Assembly: GCF_003353175.1 (NCBI RefSeq) | Contig: NZ_QHKS01000025.1 | Coordinates: forward strand, 1-64,000 | From: Paraburkholderia lacunae | GTDB taxonomy: Bacteria > Pseudomonadota > Gammaproteobacteria > Burkholderiales > Burkholderiaceae | Length of the DNA stretch: 64,000 bases | Reading direction: 5' to 3' | Part shown: positions 1-8,979 of the stretch, in pieces | Layout of the letters: the number at the start of each line of letters is the position of its first letter | Numbering within the stretch: the stretch's first letter is position 1 | Notes under the pieces: model-generated | Database searches by the model: none | Told to the model about the DNA's origin: nothing | What the model saw: the letters and a program-made list of their open reading frames with translations, nothing else | Program-made: the position numbers and the translations under genes

Positions 1-173
1 GAACTTTCGCTACGCCGTCAACAGGTTTTTCCAGCTTTTCCAACCTGCCCGCCTCGCTGAAAGCCTTGCCACTGCTGGCTCTCCCGCCTCCCGCGCCCCG
101 TTGTCCGGAGCACGAAAGAGCGAAATTCTAGCGAGCCGGACGAAGGCTTGCAAGCGTTATTTTGACAAGCGTA
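1..173. other. Intergenic left edge, no gene seen
   Basis: This edge lies downstream of the minus-strand enoyl-CoA hydratase. I see no convincing ORF, hairpin terminator or RNA gene in it. Confidence 0.5.
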
Positions 174-950
174 TTAACGATGCTTGAAGACCGGCTTGCG
201 CTTCTCCACGAACGCAGCCATTCCCTCCTTCTGATCTTCGGTCGCAAAGAGCGAATGGAATAGCCGGCGCTCGAAATGCACACCTTCGGCTAGCGTGGTT
301 TCGTACGCGCGATTGACCGACTCCTTCACCATCATGACTGCCGGAAGCGGGAATTCCGCAATCGTCGCAGCCGCAGCGATCGCCTCGTCAATAAGAGAGG
401 CCGCGGGAATCACTCGCGAGACCAGTCCCGCCCGCTCAGCTTCCGCGGCATCCATGAAACGGGCCGTCAAACAGAGATCCATCGCTTTTGCCTTGGAAAC
501 GGCACGCGGCAACCGTTGCGTGCCGCCGGCCCCCGGCATGATGCCCAGCTTGATTTCCGGCTGGCCGAACTTCGCGGTGTCGGCGGCGAAAATGATGTCG
601 CACATCATCGCCAGTTCGCAGCCGCCGCCAAGCGCAAAGCCGGCCACCGCAGCAATGATTGGCTTGCGGATAGAGCGCACGGCCTCCCAATTGCGCGTGA
701 TGTAGTCCCCCTTGTAGACATCCATATATGAATAGGTCGCCATCATGCCGATGTCGGCGCCGGCAGCAAACGCTTTCTCGCTGCCCGTCACCACGATTGC
801 ACCGATCGCTTCGTCGGCGTCGAATTCGCGCAGCGCCGCACCCAATTCGTCCATCAGCGCGTCGTTCAACGCGTTCAACGCCTTCGGGCGATTCAGCGTG
901 ACCAGGCCGACTCGTCCCCGCGTCTCAACCAGAATGCTCTCGTAAGCCAT
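174..950 (-). CDS. paaF: Enoyl-CoA hydratase, phenylacetate pathway (PaaF-like)
   Basis: A 258-residue crotonase-family enzyme. By family and context it probably hydrates 2,3-dehydroadipyl-CoA in the lower phenylacetate pathway. The sequence shows the oxyanion-hole segment AFAAGADI, the first catalytic Glu in GGGCELAM and the second in GQPEIKLGIMPGAGGTQRLP, so both catalytic glutamates are present. I chose the ATG at 950 because AGGAGG lies just upstream of it. An in-frame start at 974 lacks such a site. It is divergent from paaN, with a TetR-type palindrome between them. A general fatty-acid enoyl-CoA hydratase is the main alternative, but the neighbourhood favours PaaF. Confidence 0.88.
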   Translation of the reverse strand: MAYESILVETRGRVGLVTLNRPKALNALNDALMDELGAALREFDADEAIGAIVVTGSEKAFAAGADIGMMATYSYMDVYKGDYITRNWEAVRSIRKPIIAAVAGFALGGGCELAMMCDIIFAADTAKFGQPEIKLGIMPGAGGTQRLPRAVSKAKAMDLCLTARFMDAAEAERAGLVSRVIPAASLIDEAIAAAATIAEFPLPAVMMVKESVNRAYETTLAEGVHFERRLFHSLFATEDQKEGMAAFVEKRKPVFKHR

Positions 951-1020
951 GCTGCCTCCTAGTGTGAATGGCACGCGAAAACGCTTCGCGCGGCCGTCTT
1001 AATGATGCTAACATTCACCA

Positions 1021-1034
1021 ACCAACCGGTCGGT
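1021..1034. promoter_or_regulatory. TetR-type palindrome between paaF and paaN
   Basis: The sequence ACCAACCGGTCGGT is a 14-bp near-perfect inverted repeat centred on CCGG, with one mismatched pair (1024/1031). It lies in the 131-bp divergent spacer of two paa genes. Burkholderia paa promoters are known to share an inverted repeat of this kind, controlled by the TetR-family repressor PaaR with phenylacetyl-CoA as signal. Assigning PaaR here is inference, since no paaR gene is in the window. Confidence 0.6.
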
Positions 1035-1081
1035 CAATTATTAGACAGGCTTTTCCCAACGTACAGCCAAGCTCCTCTGCT

Positions 1082-2782
1082 ATGACACATCCGCTATTCA
1101 CCAAGCACGAAGCCACGTTGCAAACGGCACTCACCGCGGTCGAGACGCGCGGCTACTGGAGCCCGTTCGTCGAGATGCCCAGCCCGAAAGTGTACGGGGA
1201 AACAGCTAACGCCGACGGCGAAGCCGCGTTCAAGGCACACCTGAACAAGACTTTCGAACTGGACCAACCGTCGACCGGCAAAAGCGTCGGCGCCGAGGTT
1301 TCCCCATTCGGGTTCCCGCTCGGCGTCCGCTATCCAAAGGCCGATGCGGACACGCTGATCGCAGCCGCCGCTGCCGCGCAGCGCGATTGGCGCGCCGCCG
1401 GCCCACAGGCGTGGATCGGCGTGTGCCTCGAGATTCTCGCCCGCGTGAATCGCGCCAGCTTCGAAATCGGTTACAGCGTGATGCACACAACCGGCCAGGC
1501 CTTCATGATGGCCTTCCAGGCCGGCGGCCCGCACGCACAGGACCGAGCGCTCGAAGCCGTCGTGTATGCGTGGGATCAATTGCGCCGCATCCCCGCAGAC
1601 GCCCACTGGGAAAAGCCGCAGGGGAAAAATCCGCCGCTCGCGATGCACAAGCGCTACACCGTCGTGCCGCGCGGCACCGGACTTGTGCTCGGCTGCTGCA
1701 CCTTCCCCACATGGAATGGCTATCCCGGCCTGTTCGCCGATCTGGCCACCGGCAACACGGTCATCGTCAAACCACACCCGGGCGCAATACTGCCGCTCGC
1801 ACTGACCGTGCGAATCGCGCGTGAGGTCCTGCGCGAAGCAGGCTTCGATCCGAATGTCGTCACGCTGCTGGCGACGGATCCGAATGATGGCCCGCTCGTC
1901 CAGGATCTGGCCTTGCGCCCGGAGATCAAGCTCATCGACTTCACCGGCAGCACGCAAAACGGCACGTGGCTCGAACGCAATGCGCATCAGGCGCAGGTCT
2001 ACACCGAAAAGGCCGGTGTCAACCAGATCGTGATCGACTCGGTCGACGACATCAAAGCCGCCGCCCGCAATATTGCGTTCTCGCTTGCGCTGTACTCGGG
2101 CCAGATGTGCACCGCTCCACAAAACATCTACGTACCGCGCGATGGCATCCGCACCGCCGAAGGCACACTCGGGTTCGACGAGGTCGCTCAAGCTATTGCC
2201 AACGCCGTGCAAAAACTGGTTGCCGACCCGGCCCGCGCCGTCGAACTGCTCGGCGCAATTCAGAACGAAGGCGTAACCCAGCGTATCGACGAAGCCAGCA
2301 CGCTCGGGCATGTTCTCGTTGAAAGCCAATCGCTCGAACATCCGGCTTTTGCCAGCGCCCGTGTGCGCACACCGCTCGTGCTACAACTGGATGCCGCCAC
2401 CGACCATGCACAGTTCACCAAAGAATGGTTCGGCCCGATCTCGTTCGTGATCGCGACGGACTCGACCGCGCAGTCGCTCGACCTGGCCGGCGCAATTGCC
2501 GCCGAGCACGGCGCGCTGACTCTGTCGGTCTACAGCACGAACGAAGCCGTGCTCGAAGAGGCCCACGAAGCGTCGATTCGCGGCGGCGTGGCGCTGTCGA
2601 TCAACCTGACGGGCGGCGTGTTCGTCAATCAATCGGCGGCGTTCTCCGACTTCCACGGTACAGGCGCGAATCCGGCTGCAAACGCCGCGCTCGCCGACGC
2701 CGCATTCGTCGCGAACCGCTTCCGCGTTGTTCAGAGCCGCGTTCATGTTGAACCGAAAGCAGCGTCGGCGGTAGCTGGCTGA
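1082..2782 (+). CDS. paaN: Phenylacetate degradation aldehyde dehydrogenase PaaN
   Basis: A 566-residue protein of the aldehyde dehydrogenase superfamily, PaaN type. It is expected to oxidise the semialdehyde formed after ring opening of oxepin-CoA in phenylacetate catabolism. The catalytic Cys is visible in LYSGQMCTAPQN and the active-site Glu segment in VYTEKAGVNQIVID. No C-terminal MaoC hydratase domain is present, unlike the bifunctional E. coli PaaZ, so the ring-opening hydrolase must be encoded elsewhere. The ATG at 1082 gives the usual family length; the frame is open 38 codons upstream to 968. It heads the block paaN-paaJ-paaG-paaI-paaK. Confidence 0.88.
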   Translation: MTHPLFTKHEATLQTALTAVETRGYWSPFVEMPSPKVYGETANADGEAAFKAHLNKTFELDQPSTGKSVGAEVSPFGFPLGVRYPKADADTLIAAAAAAQRDWRAAGPQAWIGVCLEILARVNRASFEIGYSVMHTTGQAFMMAFQAGGPHAQDRALEAVVYAWDQLRRIPADAHWEKPQGKNPPLAMHKRYTVVPRGTGLVLGCCTFPTWNGYPGLFADLATGNTVIVKPHPGAILPLALTVRIAREVLREAGFDPNVVTLLATDPNDGPLVQDLALRPEIKLIDFTGSTQNGTWLERNAHQAQVYTEKAGVNQIVIDSVDDIKAAARNIAFSLALYSGQMCTAPQNIYVPRDGIRTAEGTLGFDEVAQAIANAVQKLVADPARAVELLGAIQNEGVTQRIDEASTLGHVLVESQSLEHPAFASARVRTPLVLQLDAATDHAQFTKEWFGPISFVIATDSTAQSLDLAGAIAAEHGALTLSVYSTNEAVLEEAHEASIRGGVALSINLTGGVFVNQSAAFSDFHGTGANPAANAALADAAFVANRFRVVQSRVHVEPKAASAVAG

Positions 2783-2909
2783 GCCGCATAAGACAAAAGC
2801 ACAGCCCGCGTCCTATGTCGGTTGGCCGAATGGACCGAGCCGTACCCCCCAACTAACATGAGACATCGGATTGGCAACTCATGCCAATTCGCCCCAGCAG
2901 GAATCTCAC

Positions 2910-4112
2910 ATGAACGACGCCTTCATTTGCGACGCGATTCGTACCCCCATCGGCCGCTACGGCGGCGCCCTGAAGGATGTCCGCGCCGACGACCTCGGCG
3001 CGGTACCGATCAAGGCGCTGATCGAGCGCAATCCAGAGGTGGACTGGCTCGCGCTGGACGACGTGATCTATGGCTGCGCCAATCAGGCCGGTGAAGACAA
3101 CCGCAACGTTGCCCGCATGTCGGCATTGCTGGCCGGGTTGCCCACCAGCGCGCCGGGCGCGACCATCAACCGCCTGTGCGGCTCGGGCATGGACGCAGTC
3201 GGCACTGCTGCGCGAGCCATCAAGGCGGGTGAGGCGCGTCTGATGATCGCGGGCGGCGTCGAAAGCATGACGCGCGCGCCGTTCGTGATGGGCAAGGCCA
3301 GCAGCGCGTTTTCGCGGCAAGCCGAAATTCACGACACGACCATCGGCTGGCGCTTCATCAACCCGCTGATGAAACGCCAATACGGCGTCGATTCGATGCC
3401 AGAAACCGCGGAAAACGTCGCTGTCGAATTCGGCATAAGCCGCGCGGATCAGGATGCGTTTGCACTTTCGAGCCAGCAAAAGGCGGCCCGCGCCCAGCGC
3501 GACGGCACGCTGGCTCAAGAAATTGTCAGCGTTGAAATTGCGCAGAAGAAAGGCGATCCCGTGCGCGTGACGCTCGACGAACACCCGCGCGAGACTTCGC
3601 TCGAAAGCCTCGCCAAGCTCAAAGGCGTGGTCCGCGCCGACGGCAGCGTGACCGCCGGCAATGCATCGGGCGTGAACGACGGCGCCTGCGCGCTGTTGCT
3701 CGCGAATCAGGAGGCTGCCGATCAATACGGTCTGCGTCGCCGCGCACGCGTGGTGGGCATGGCAACAGCGGGGGTCGAGCCGCGCGTCATGGGCATCGGC
3801 CCGGCGCCGGCCACGCAAAAGCTGCTGAAACACCTGGGCATGTCGCTCGATCAATTCGACGTGATCGAGCTTAACGAAGCTTTCGCATCGCAAGGCCTCG
3901 CAGTTCTGCGCTTGCTCGGACTGCGCGACGACGATCCGCGTGTGAATCCAAACGGCGGAGCGATTGCGCTCGGCCATCCGCTCGGCGCGTCGGGCGCGCG
4001 TCTGATCACCACGGCGCTCTATCAGCTGGAACGAATCAACGGCCGCTATGCGCTTTGCACGATGTGTATCGGCGTCGGCCAAGGCATCGCATTGGCGATC
4101 GAACGCGTCTGA
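2910..4112 (+). CDS. paaJ: 3-oxoadipyl-CoA thiolase
   Basis: A 400-residue thiolase that cleaves 3-oxoadipyl-CoA (and possibly dehydrosuberyl-CoA) to acetyl-CoA and succinyl-CoA, the last step of the phenylacetate and beta-ketoadipate routes. Nucleophile Cys90 is in NRLCGSGMDAV, the catalytic His is in ALGHPLGASGAR, and the C-terminal active-site Cys is in CTMCIGVGQG. The ATG at 2910 follows CAGGAA and gives the standard family length. It sits 127 bp after paaN. A pcaF label is possible; the paa neighbours favour paaJ. Confidence 0.9.
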   Translation: MNDAFICDAIRTPIGRYGGALKDVRADDLGAVPIKALIERNPEVDWLALDDVIYGCANQAGEDNRNVARMSALLAGLPTSAPGATINRLCGSGMDAVGTAARAIKAGEARLMIAGGVESMTRAPFVMGKASSAFSRQAEIHDTTIGWRFINPLMKRQYGVDSMPETAENVAVEFGISRADQDAFALSSQQKAARAQRDGTLAQEIVSVEIAQKKGDPVRVTLDEHPRETSLESLAKLKGVVRADGSVTAGNASGVNDGACALLLANQEAADQYGLRRRARVVGMATAGVEPRVMGIGPAPATQKLLKHLGMSLDQFDVIELNEAFASQGLAVLRLLGLRDDDPRVNPNGGAIALGHPLGASGARLITTALYQLERINGRYALCTMCIGVGQGIALAIERV

Positions 4113-4160
4113 GCGCCGTCGTCGCGAGCACCGGTCAAAGAGACTTTGAGGAGACACCCA

Positions 4161-4952
4161 ATGTCATATGAAGCGATTCGCGTCGATCTCGACGCCTCGA
4201 GCCACGTAGCGACCATCACGCTAAACCGCCCGGACAAGCTCAACAGCTTTACGCGCGCAATGCATCAGGAACTGAGCGCCGCGCTCGACCAGCTTGAAGC
4301 ATCAGGCGCGCGTGCGCTCGTGTTGACCGGTGCGGGCCGCGGCTTCTGCGCCGGCCAGGATCTCGCGGACCTCGACTTCACGCCGGGCGCGATGACCGAC
4401 CTCGGCAAGCTGATCGACGAGCACTTCAATCCGCTGATTCGCCGGCTGCAAGCGCTGCCGTTGCCGGTGGTCGCAGCGGTCAACGGCACGGCCGCCGGCG
4501 CCGGCGCCAATCTCGCGCTGGCTTGCGATCTGGTGCTTGCCGCCCGCTCAGCCAGCTTCATCCAGGCGTTCGTGAAGATTGGTCTGGTGCCGGACTCGGG
4601 CGGTACCTGGTTTCTACCGCAGCGTGTCGGCATGGCGCGCGCGTTGGGCCTCGCCATCACCGGCGACAAACTGAGCGCGGAGAAAGCCGAAAGCTGGGGG
4701 CTGATCTGGCAAGCGGTCGACGACACGGAGCTCGCCGCTACAGCAGCCAGACTGGCGACCCAACTTGCGCAGCAACCCACGCGCGCCATCGCCGCAATCA
4801 AGCAAGCCATGCGCGCGGGCGCAACGCAAACCCTCGACCAGCAGCTCGATCTCGAACGCGATCTGCAGCGTGAACTCGGCGCGTCTCACGATTACGCGGA
4901 AGGTGTGCAAGCGTTCGTAGAAAAGCGCGCGCCGCGTTTCGAGGGCCGCTGA
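4161..4952 (+). CDS. paaG: 1,2-epoxyphenylacetyl-CoA isomerase PaaG
   Basis: A 263-residue crotonase-fold protein. PaaG isomerises the ring epoxide of phenylacetyl-CoA to oxepin-CoA and also moves a double bond later in the pathway. The oxyanion-hole motif GRGFCAGQDL and the PaaG-type catalytic Asp in GLVPDSGGTWFLP are present; the residue pair differs from hydratases with two Glu. The start at 4161 has GAGGAG 8-12 bp upstream. The stop is followed after one base by the paaI start, so the two genes are almost certainly translationally linked. Confidence 0.9.
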   Translation: MSYEAIRVDLDASSHVATITLNRPDKLNSFTRAMHQELSAALDQLEASGARALVLTGAGRGFCAGQDLADLDFTPGAMTDLGKLIDEHFNPLIRRLQALPLPVVAAVNGTAAGAGANLALACDLVLAARSASFIQAFVKIGLVPDSGGTWFLPQRVGMARALGLAITGDKLSAEKAESWGLIWQAVDDTELAATAARLATQLAQQPTRAIAAIKQAMRAGATQTLDQQLDLERDLQRELGASHDYAEGVQAFVEKRAPRFEGR

Positions 4953-4953
4953 C

Positions 4954-5415
4954 ATGTCCACGCAACCGAACCGCCCTGCCCAGATGACGCCGGACGAACT
5001 CGCCCGCGCGACCGCCACCGCCATGTACGAAAACGACGCTTGCAGCCGTGCGCTCGGACTTGAAGTGGAGGAGGTGCGCGCCGGATATGCGCGCTTGCGC
5101 ATGACTGTGCGCGACAACTTCCTGAACGGCCATCAGATCTGCCACGGCGGCCTGATTTTCACGCTCGCCGATTCCACGTTCGCTTTCGCCTGCAACACCC
5201 ACAACATCAACACGGTTGCGGCCGGCTGCTCGATCGAGTTTCTGCGACCGGTCAAAGGCGGCGATGTGCTGACTGCCGAAGCCATCGAGCAAACGCTGAG
5301 CGGCCGCACCGGCATCTACGATATCCGGGTGACGAATCTTGCCAGGCAAACCGTCGCGATGTTTCGCGGCAAATCGGCGCAAATCAAAGGCAACCTGATT
5401 CCTACGGGTGACTGA
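4954..5415 (+). CDS. paaI: Hydroxyphenylacetyl-CoA thioesterase PaaI
   Basis: A 153-residue single hotdog-fold thioesterase. PaaI proteins hydrolyse ring-hydroxylated phenylacetyl-CoA and rescue CoA from dead-end intermediates. The family signature lies in NGHQICHGGLIFTLAD, with HGG followed by the catalytic Asp. The ATG is one base after the paaG stop. Length matches PaaI. Confidence 0.9.
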   Translation: MSTQPNRPAQMTPDELARATATAMYENDACSRALGLEVEEVRAGYARLRMTVRDNFLNGHQICHGGLIFTLADSTFAFACNTHNINTVAAGCSIEFLRPVKGGDVLTAEAIEQTLSGRTGIYDIRVTNLARQTVAMFRGKSAQIKGNLIPTGD

Positions 5416-5507
5416 AGGTGCATCGATAGCAGCCCGTCACCCGACTCTCGCGCACCAACGCGCACCGCATATCAGACTTAAGCATTGAGGCAGCAAGGAG
5501 ACATTCG

Positions 5508-6812
5508 ATGACCACCGCCCTCCCTCTCGATCCCATCGAGACCGCCAGCCGCGACGAACTTGCCGCGCTCCAACTCGAACGGCTCAAGTGGTCGCTGAAC
5601 CACGCCTATGAGAACTCGCCGGTTTATCGGCACAAATTCGACGAAGCTGGTGTCCACCCGAGCGATCTGAAGACCCTCGCGGACCTGTCGCGTTTCCCCT
5701 TCACCACCAAGAAGGATCTGCGCGACAACTACCCGTTCGGCATGTTCGCCGTACCGCAGGAGCAGATCTCGCGAATCCACGCGTCATCGGGTACGACGGG
5801 CAAACCGACCGTAGTCGGCTACACCGCGCGCGATATCGATACGTGGGCGAATCTCGTGGCGCGTTCGATCCGCGCCGCCGGGGCGAAGCGCGGCGACAAA
5901 GTACACGTGAGCTACGGCTATGGCCTCTTCACCGGCGGCCTCGGTGCGCATTACGGCGCCGAGCGCGCGGGCCTGACGGTAATCCCGTTTGGCGGCGGCC
6001 AGACCGAAAAGCAGGTGCAACTGATTCAGGATTTCCGCCCGGACATCATCATGGTGACGCCGAGCTACATGCTCTCGATCGCTGACGAACTCGAGCGGCA
6101 AGGCGTCGATCCGGCCAGTTGCTCGCTGCGCATCGGCATCTTCGGCGCGGAGCCGTGGACCAACGACATGCGCCTGGCGATCGAAAAACGCATGGGCATC
6201 GACGCGGTCGATATCTACGGTTTGTCCGAAGTGATGGGGCCCGGCGTGGCGTCGGAGTGTGTCGAAACCAAAGACGGCCCGACCATCTGGGAAGATCACT
6301 TCTATCCCGAGATCATCGATCCCGAAACCGGCAAGGTGCTGCCGGACGGCGAACTCGGCGAACTGGTGTTTACGTCGTTGACCAAGGAAGCGCTGCCGAT
6401 CGTCCGTTACCGGACACGCGATCTGACGCGCCTCTTGCCAGGAACCGCACGCACCATGCGCCGGATGGAAAAGATCACCGGCCGCTCAGACGACATGATG
6501 ATCGTGCGCGGCGTCAACGTCTTCCCGACGCAGATCGAAGAACTGCTGCTCAAGCAGCATGCCCTCGCGCCTCACTACCAGATCGTGCTGACCAAGGAAG
6601 GTCCACTCGACGTGTTGACGCTGAACGTCGAACCCTGCCCGGAAACGGCGCCGGATACGGCCGCGCTGAACACGGCAAAACAGGCGCTGACTTATGACAT
6701 CAAGGCGCTGATCGGCGTCAGCGCGGTAGTCAACGTGTTGGCGGTGAACGGAATCGAGCGTTCGGTGGGCAAGGCGCGTCGAGTGGTCGACAAGCGGAAA
6801 TCCGGACTCTAG
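5508..6812 (+). CDS. paaK: Phenylacetate-CoA ligase PaaK
   Basis: A 434-residue adenylate-forming enzyme that activates phenylacetate to phenylacetyl-CoA, the entry step of the pathway and the source of its inducer. The P-loop-like motif SSGTTGKP is at residues 93-100, and YGLSEVMGPG with RTRDLTRL mark the nucleotide-binding core. A C-terminal lid domain follows. An AAGGAG site precedes the ATG. It is the last paa gene on this strand; a 10-bp inverted repeat lies just downstream. Confidence 0.93.
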   Translation: MTTALPLDPIETASRDELAALQLERLKWSLNHAYENSPVYRHKFDEAGVHPSDLKTLADLSRFPFTTKKDLRDNYPFGMFAVPQEQISRIHASSGTTGKPTVVGYTARDIDTWANLVARSIRAAGAKRGDKVHVSYGYGLFTGGLGAHYGAERAGLTVIPFGGGQTEKQVQLIQDFRPDIIMVTPSYMLSIADELERQGVDPASCSLRIGIFGAEPWTNDMRLAIEKRMGIDAVDIYGLSEVMGPGVASECVETKDGPTIWEDHFYPEIIDPETGKVLPDGELGELVFTSLTKEALPIVRYRTRDLTRLLPGTARTMRRMEKITGRSDDMMIVRGVNVFPTQIEELLLKQHALAPHYQIVLTKEGPLDVLTLNVEPCPETAPDTAALNTAKQALTYDIKALIGVSAVVNVLAVNGIERSVGKARRVVDKRKSGL

Positions 6813-6824
6813 GCTTGCGAACGG

Positions 6825-6862
6825 CGGCTGGTGCCTGCGCGACTGCAAAAATGCACCAGCCG
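6825..6862 (+). terminator. Inverted repeat after paaK, possible transcript end
   Basis: CGGCTGGTGC (6825-6834) is perfectly complementary to GCACCAGCCG (6853-6862) across an 18-nt loop. There is no T-run after it, so it may stabilise the 3' end rather than act as a classical intrinsic terminator. Confidence 0.35.
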
Positions 6863-6946
6863 AAGCAGCACGTCATAGCAGCAAATAAAGCAAGGGTGGC
6901 CTCTCCAACCAGGAAATGCCGCCCTCACGCCTCTGCCGCCGAACCA

Positions 6947-8071
6947 TCAGGAATTCGGCAGCAACAACCACATCCGGCCACCCTGCTTCATCTTGCCGGC
7001 GAGATCTCCGGCATCGTCGCCGAGACCCCAGAAGTAGTCGGCGCGCACACCGCCTTTGATCGCGGAACCCGTGTCCTGCGCAAAGACGAGGCGATTCATC
7101 GGCGAGTTCGTCAACGGACGCGTGGTCTGCAAAAACACCGGCGTACCGAGGGGAATCGAAGTCGGATCAACCGCGATCGACCGCTCCGGCGTGAGCGGCA
7201 CGCCGAGTGCGCCAATGGGACCGTCGGCGCCGCCGATCGGCACGCTCTCGCTGGACGGCATTTCACGAAAGAACACGAAGCGCGGATTCGTGTCGAGCAG
7301 CGCGTCGACCCGTGTCGGATTAGCGCGTGCCCATGCCTTGATGCCCTGCATGGTCGCCTGCGCCGGCGTGAGCTCGCCGCGATCGAGCAGCCACCGTCCA
7401 ATCGACTTGTACGGCTGATTGTTCGTGCCGCCAAAGCCGACCCGCATCACGCTGCCGTCTTCCATCACGATGCGTCCCGACCCTTGCACCTGCAGAAAGA
7501 ACGCTTCGATCGGATCGTCGACCCACACCAGTTCATTGCCGTTGAGCACGCCCGCGCGCTCGAGTTGCGCACGCGCCGGCAGCGGCGCGCCCGCGCGATA
7601 ACTGGACGGCCAGCGATACAGCGCAGTCTGGTACACGCCGTGCCGCGTGCGCGATCCGCGCAGCAGCGGCTCGTAGTAGCCGGTGACGAGACCGTCGAGT
7701 GTGCCGTCGTTGTTGGCTAGCTGGAAAGGCGTGAAATAGGCTTCGAAAAATGCACGGGCGCTGGTGACGTCGAGATCGTCGATTTGCGAAGCCGCCGCAC
7801 AGGCGCGCGCCCAGTTCGGCTGGCGCGCCAGTCTCACGCAGTTTTGCCGCAGCGCGGCCGTCGCGCCGATCAACGAGTCATCCTGCCAACCCGGCACCTG
7901 CTGCCAGGCCACTGCTGTGAGCCGCGCCGGGGCGATCTGTCCGGGTATGATCGCGGCGCCTGTGGGCGGCGAAACCGAAGACCGGAGCGCGCCGCCGCCA
8001 CCGCAGGAAGCAAGCATGACAGCAACCGAAAGCGCCCCGAGCCATGCTCCGGCCGTGCGGACAAAACGCAT
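6947..8071 (-). CDS. mltA: Membrane-bound lytic murein transglycosylase A, lipoprotein
   Basis: A 374-residue lytic transglycosylase that cleaves peptidoglycan glycan strands from the outer-membrane inner face. The N-terminus has a lipoprotein signal, hydrophobic residues then lipobox LASC. The C-terminal 3D domain reads FAQDTGSAIKGGVRADYFWG and carries the catalytic Asp pattern. The ATG at 8071 places the signal peptide at the very start; longer in-frame extensions run into low-complexity sequence. There is no clear ribosome-binding site. It is divergent from a small membrane peptide only 16-28 bp away. Confidence 0.9.
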   Translation of the reverse strand: MRFVRTAGAWLGALSVAVMLASCGGGGALRSSVSPPTGAAIIPGQIAPARLTAVAWQQVPGWQDDSLIGATAALRQNCVRLARQPNWARACAAASQIDDLDVTSARAFFEAYFTPFQLANNDGTLDGLVTGYYEPLLRGSRTRHGVYQTALYRWPSSYRAGAPLPARAQLERAGVLNGNELVWVDDPIEAFFLQVQGSGRIVMEDGSVMRVGFGGTNNQPYKSIGRWLLDRGELTPAQATMQGIKAWARANPTRVDALLDTNPRFVFFREMPSSESVPIGGADGPIGALGVPLTPERSIAVDPTSIPLGTPVFLQTTRPLTNSPMNRLVFAQDTGSAIKGGVRADYFWGLGDDAGDLAGKMKQGGRMWLLLPNS

Positions 8072-8099
8072 ACAATATTCGTTCTTGATGGAAACCGCC

Positions 8100-8264
8100 A
8101 TGTCTGATCTGTTCGACGAATACCCGATGCTCATCTTCGCGTTGGAATCGCTCCTCGCGCTCTTCCTGCTCGTCTTTATCGTTGTGTGGACGTCGTCCGG
8201 CAAGAAAAAAGCCGCGCGCGCCAACCACGGCAGTGAACGGCAAAAGCAGCAAAAACCGCAGTGA
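8100..8264 (+). CDS. Small single-pass membrane protein, unknown
   Basis: A 54-residue ORF: a short acidic N-terminus, one hydrophobic segment (about residues 10-30) and a Lys/Arg/Gln-rich tail, so probably an inner-membrane peptide with the basic tail inside. Third codon positions are strongly G/C as in neighbouring genes, which supports real coding. An in-frame ATG at 8088 would add four residues; GGAAA precedes the 8100 ATG. I recognise no family. Its start is nearly back-to-back with mltA, so each promoter must overlap the other's 5' region. Confidence 0.55.
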   Translation: MSDLFDEYPMLIFALESLLALFLLVFIVVWTSSGKKKAARANHGSERQKQQKPQ

Positions 8265-8310
8265 AGCTGCGCAGCCAAGCTTTTTAAAGACCGCGGGACG
8301 CGCCTCCGGT

Positions 8311-8685
8311 TCAATGCAACGTGCGCGGCATGCGCAGGATGAACTCGGGTACGGGCGCGTCGAAGCGCTCGCCGTCCTCCGCCACGCAAAAATACTCTCC
8401 GCGCATTGTCCCGACGGGCGTGGCGATCACCGCCCAACTCGTATATTCGAACTGCTCACCGGGTTTGAGCAGCGGCTGATGGCCGACCACGCCAAGGCCT
8501 TTCACCTCCTGCACTTTCTTGTCGCTATCGGTGATCACCCAGTGGCGCGCAATCAGTTGCGCAGGCACCTGGCCGCTGTTACGGATAGTCAGCGTGTATG
8601 CGAACGCATACTGGCGGCGCTCCGGGTCTGACTCTTCGGGCAGATACTGCACCTTCGCCGAGACGCTGAATTCGTACTGGCTCAT
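8311..8685 (-). CDS. apaG: ApaG family protein
   Basis: A 124-residue protein with the immunoglobulin/fibronectin-like ApaG fold. Family landmarks are FAYTLTIRNSG, ARHWVITD, VVGHQPLLKPGEQFEYTSW and MRGEYFC. ApaG proteins are linked to Co2+/Mg2+ resistance, though the biochemical role is unclear. The ATG at 8685 gives the canonical start (MSQYEFSVSA); the longer open frame to 8988 is not conserved-looking. It is convergent with the small membrane peptide and divergent from rpe. Confidence 0.92.
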   Translation of the reverse strand: MSQYEFSVSAKVQYLPEESDPERRQYAFAYTLTIRNSGQVPAQLIARHWVITDSDKKVQEVKGLGVVGHQPLLKPGEQFEYTSWAVIATPVGTMRGEYFCVAEDGERFDAPVPEFILRMPRTLH

Positions 8686-8847
8686 CCTGATTCCGGTCTG
8701 ATGAAACGGGGCTGGAAAATCGCTGGGAAGCCCGAATGCCAATGGTTTGCGGGCGCATTGGCGAGCCTCGCTTATGGTTTGGCATTCTGCTTGATGCGCG
8801 GCATGCCCGCAACCGGACAAATCCCTTTGGCCAAGGGCGGTTAAGGC

Positions 8848-8877
8848 GTTTGGTCGCGTTTGGTCGCGTTTGGTCGC
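8848..8877 (+). repeat. Three tandem copies of a 10-mer
   Basis: GTTTGGTCGC occurs three times head to tail, followed by a partial copy, in the apaG-rpe divergent spacer. It could be a slippage-prone microrepeat or a regulator site; nothing else in the sequence decides this. Confidence 0.7.
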
Positions 8878-8979
8878 TTTTGGCACGCAATCCGGGACCG
8901 GCCTCGAACCGTCCGCTACCCGGTTCCCCGGCGTACAAACCGGTAAAATGGCGCTTTCCCGCCTGCATCCACCCCTGCC

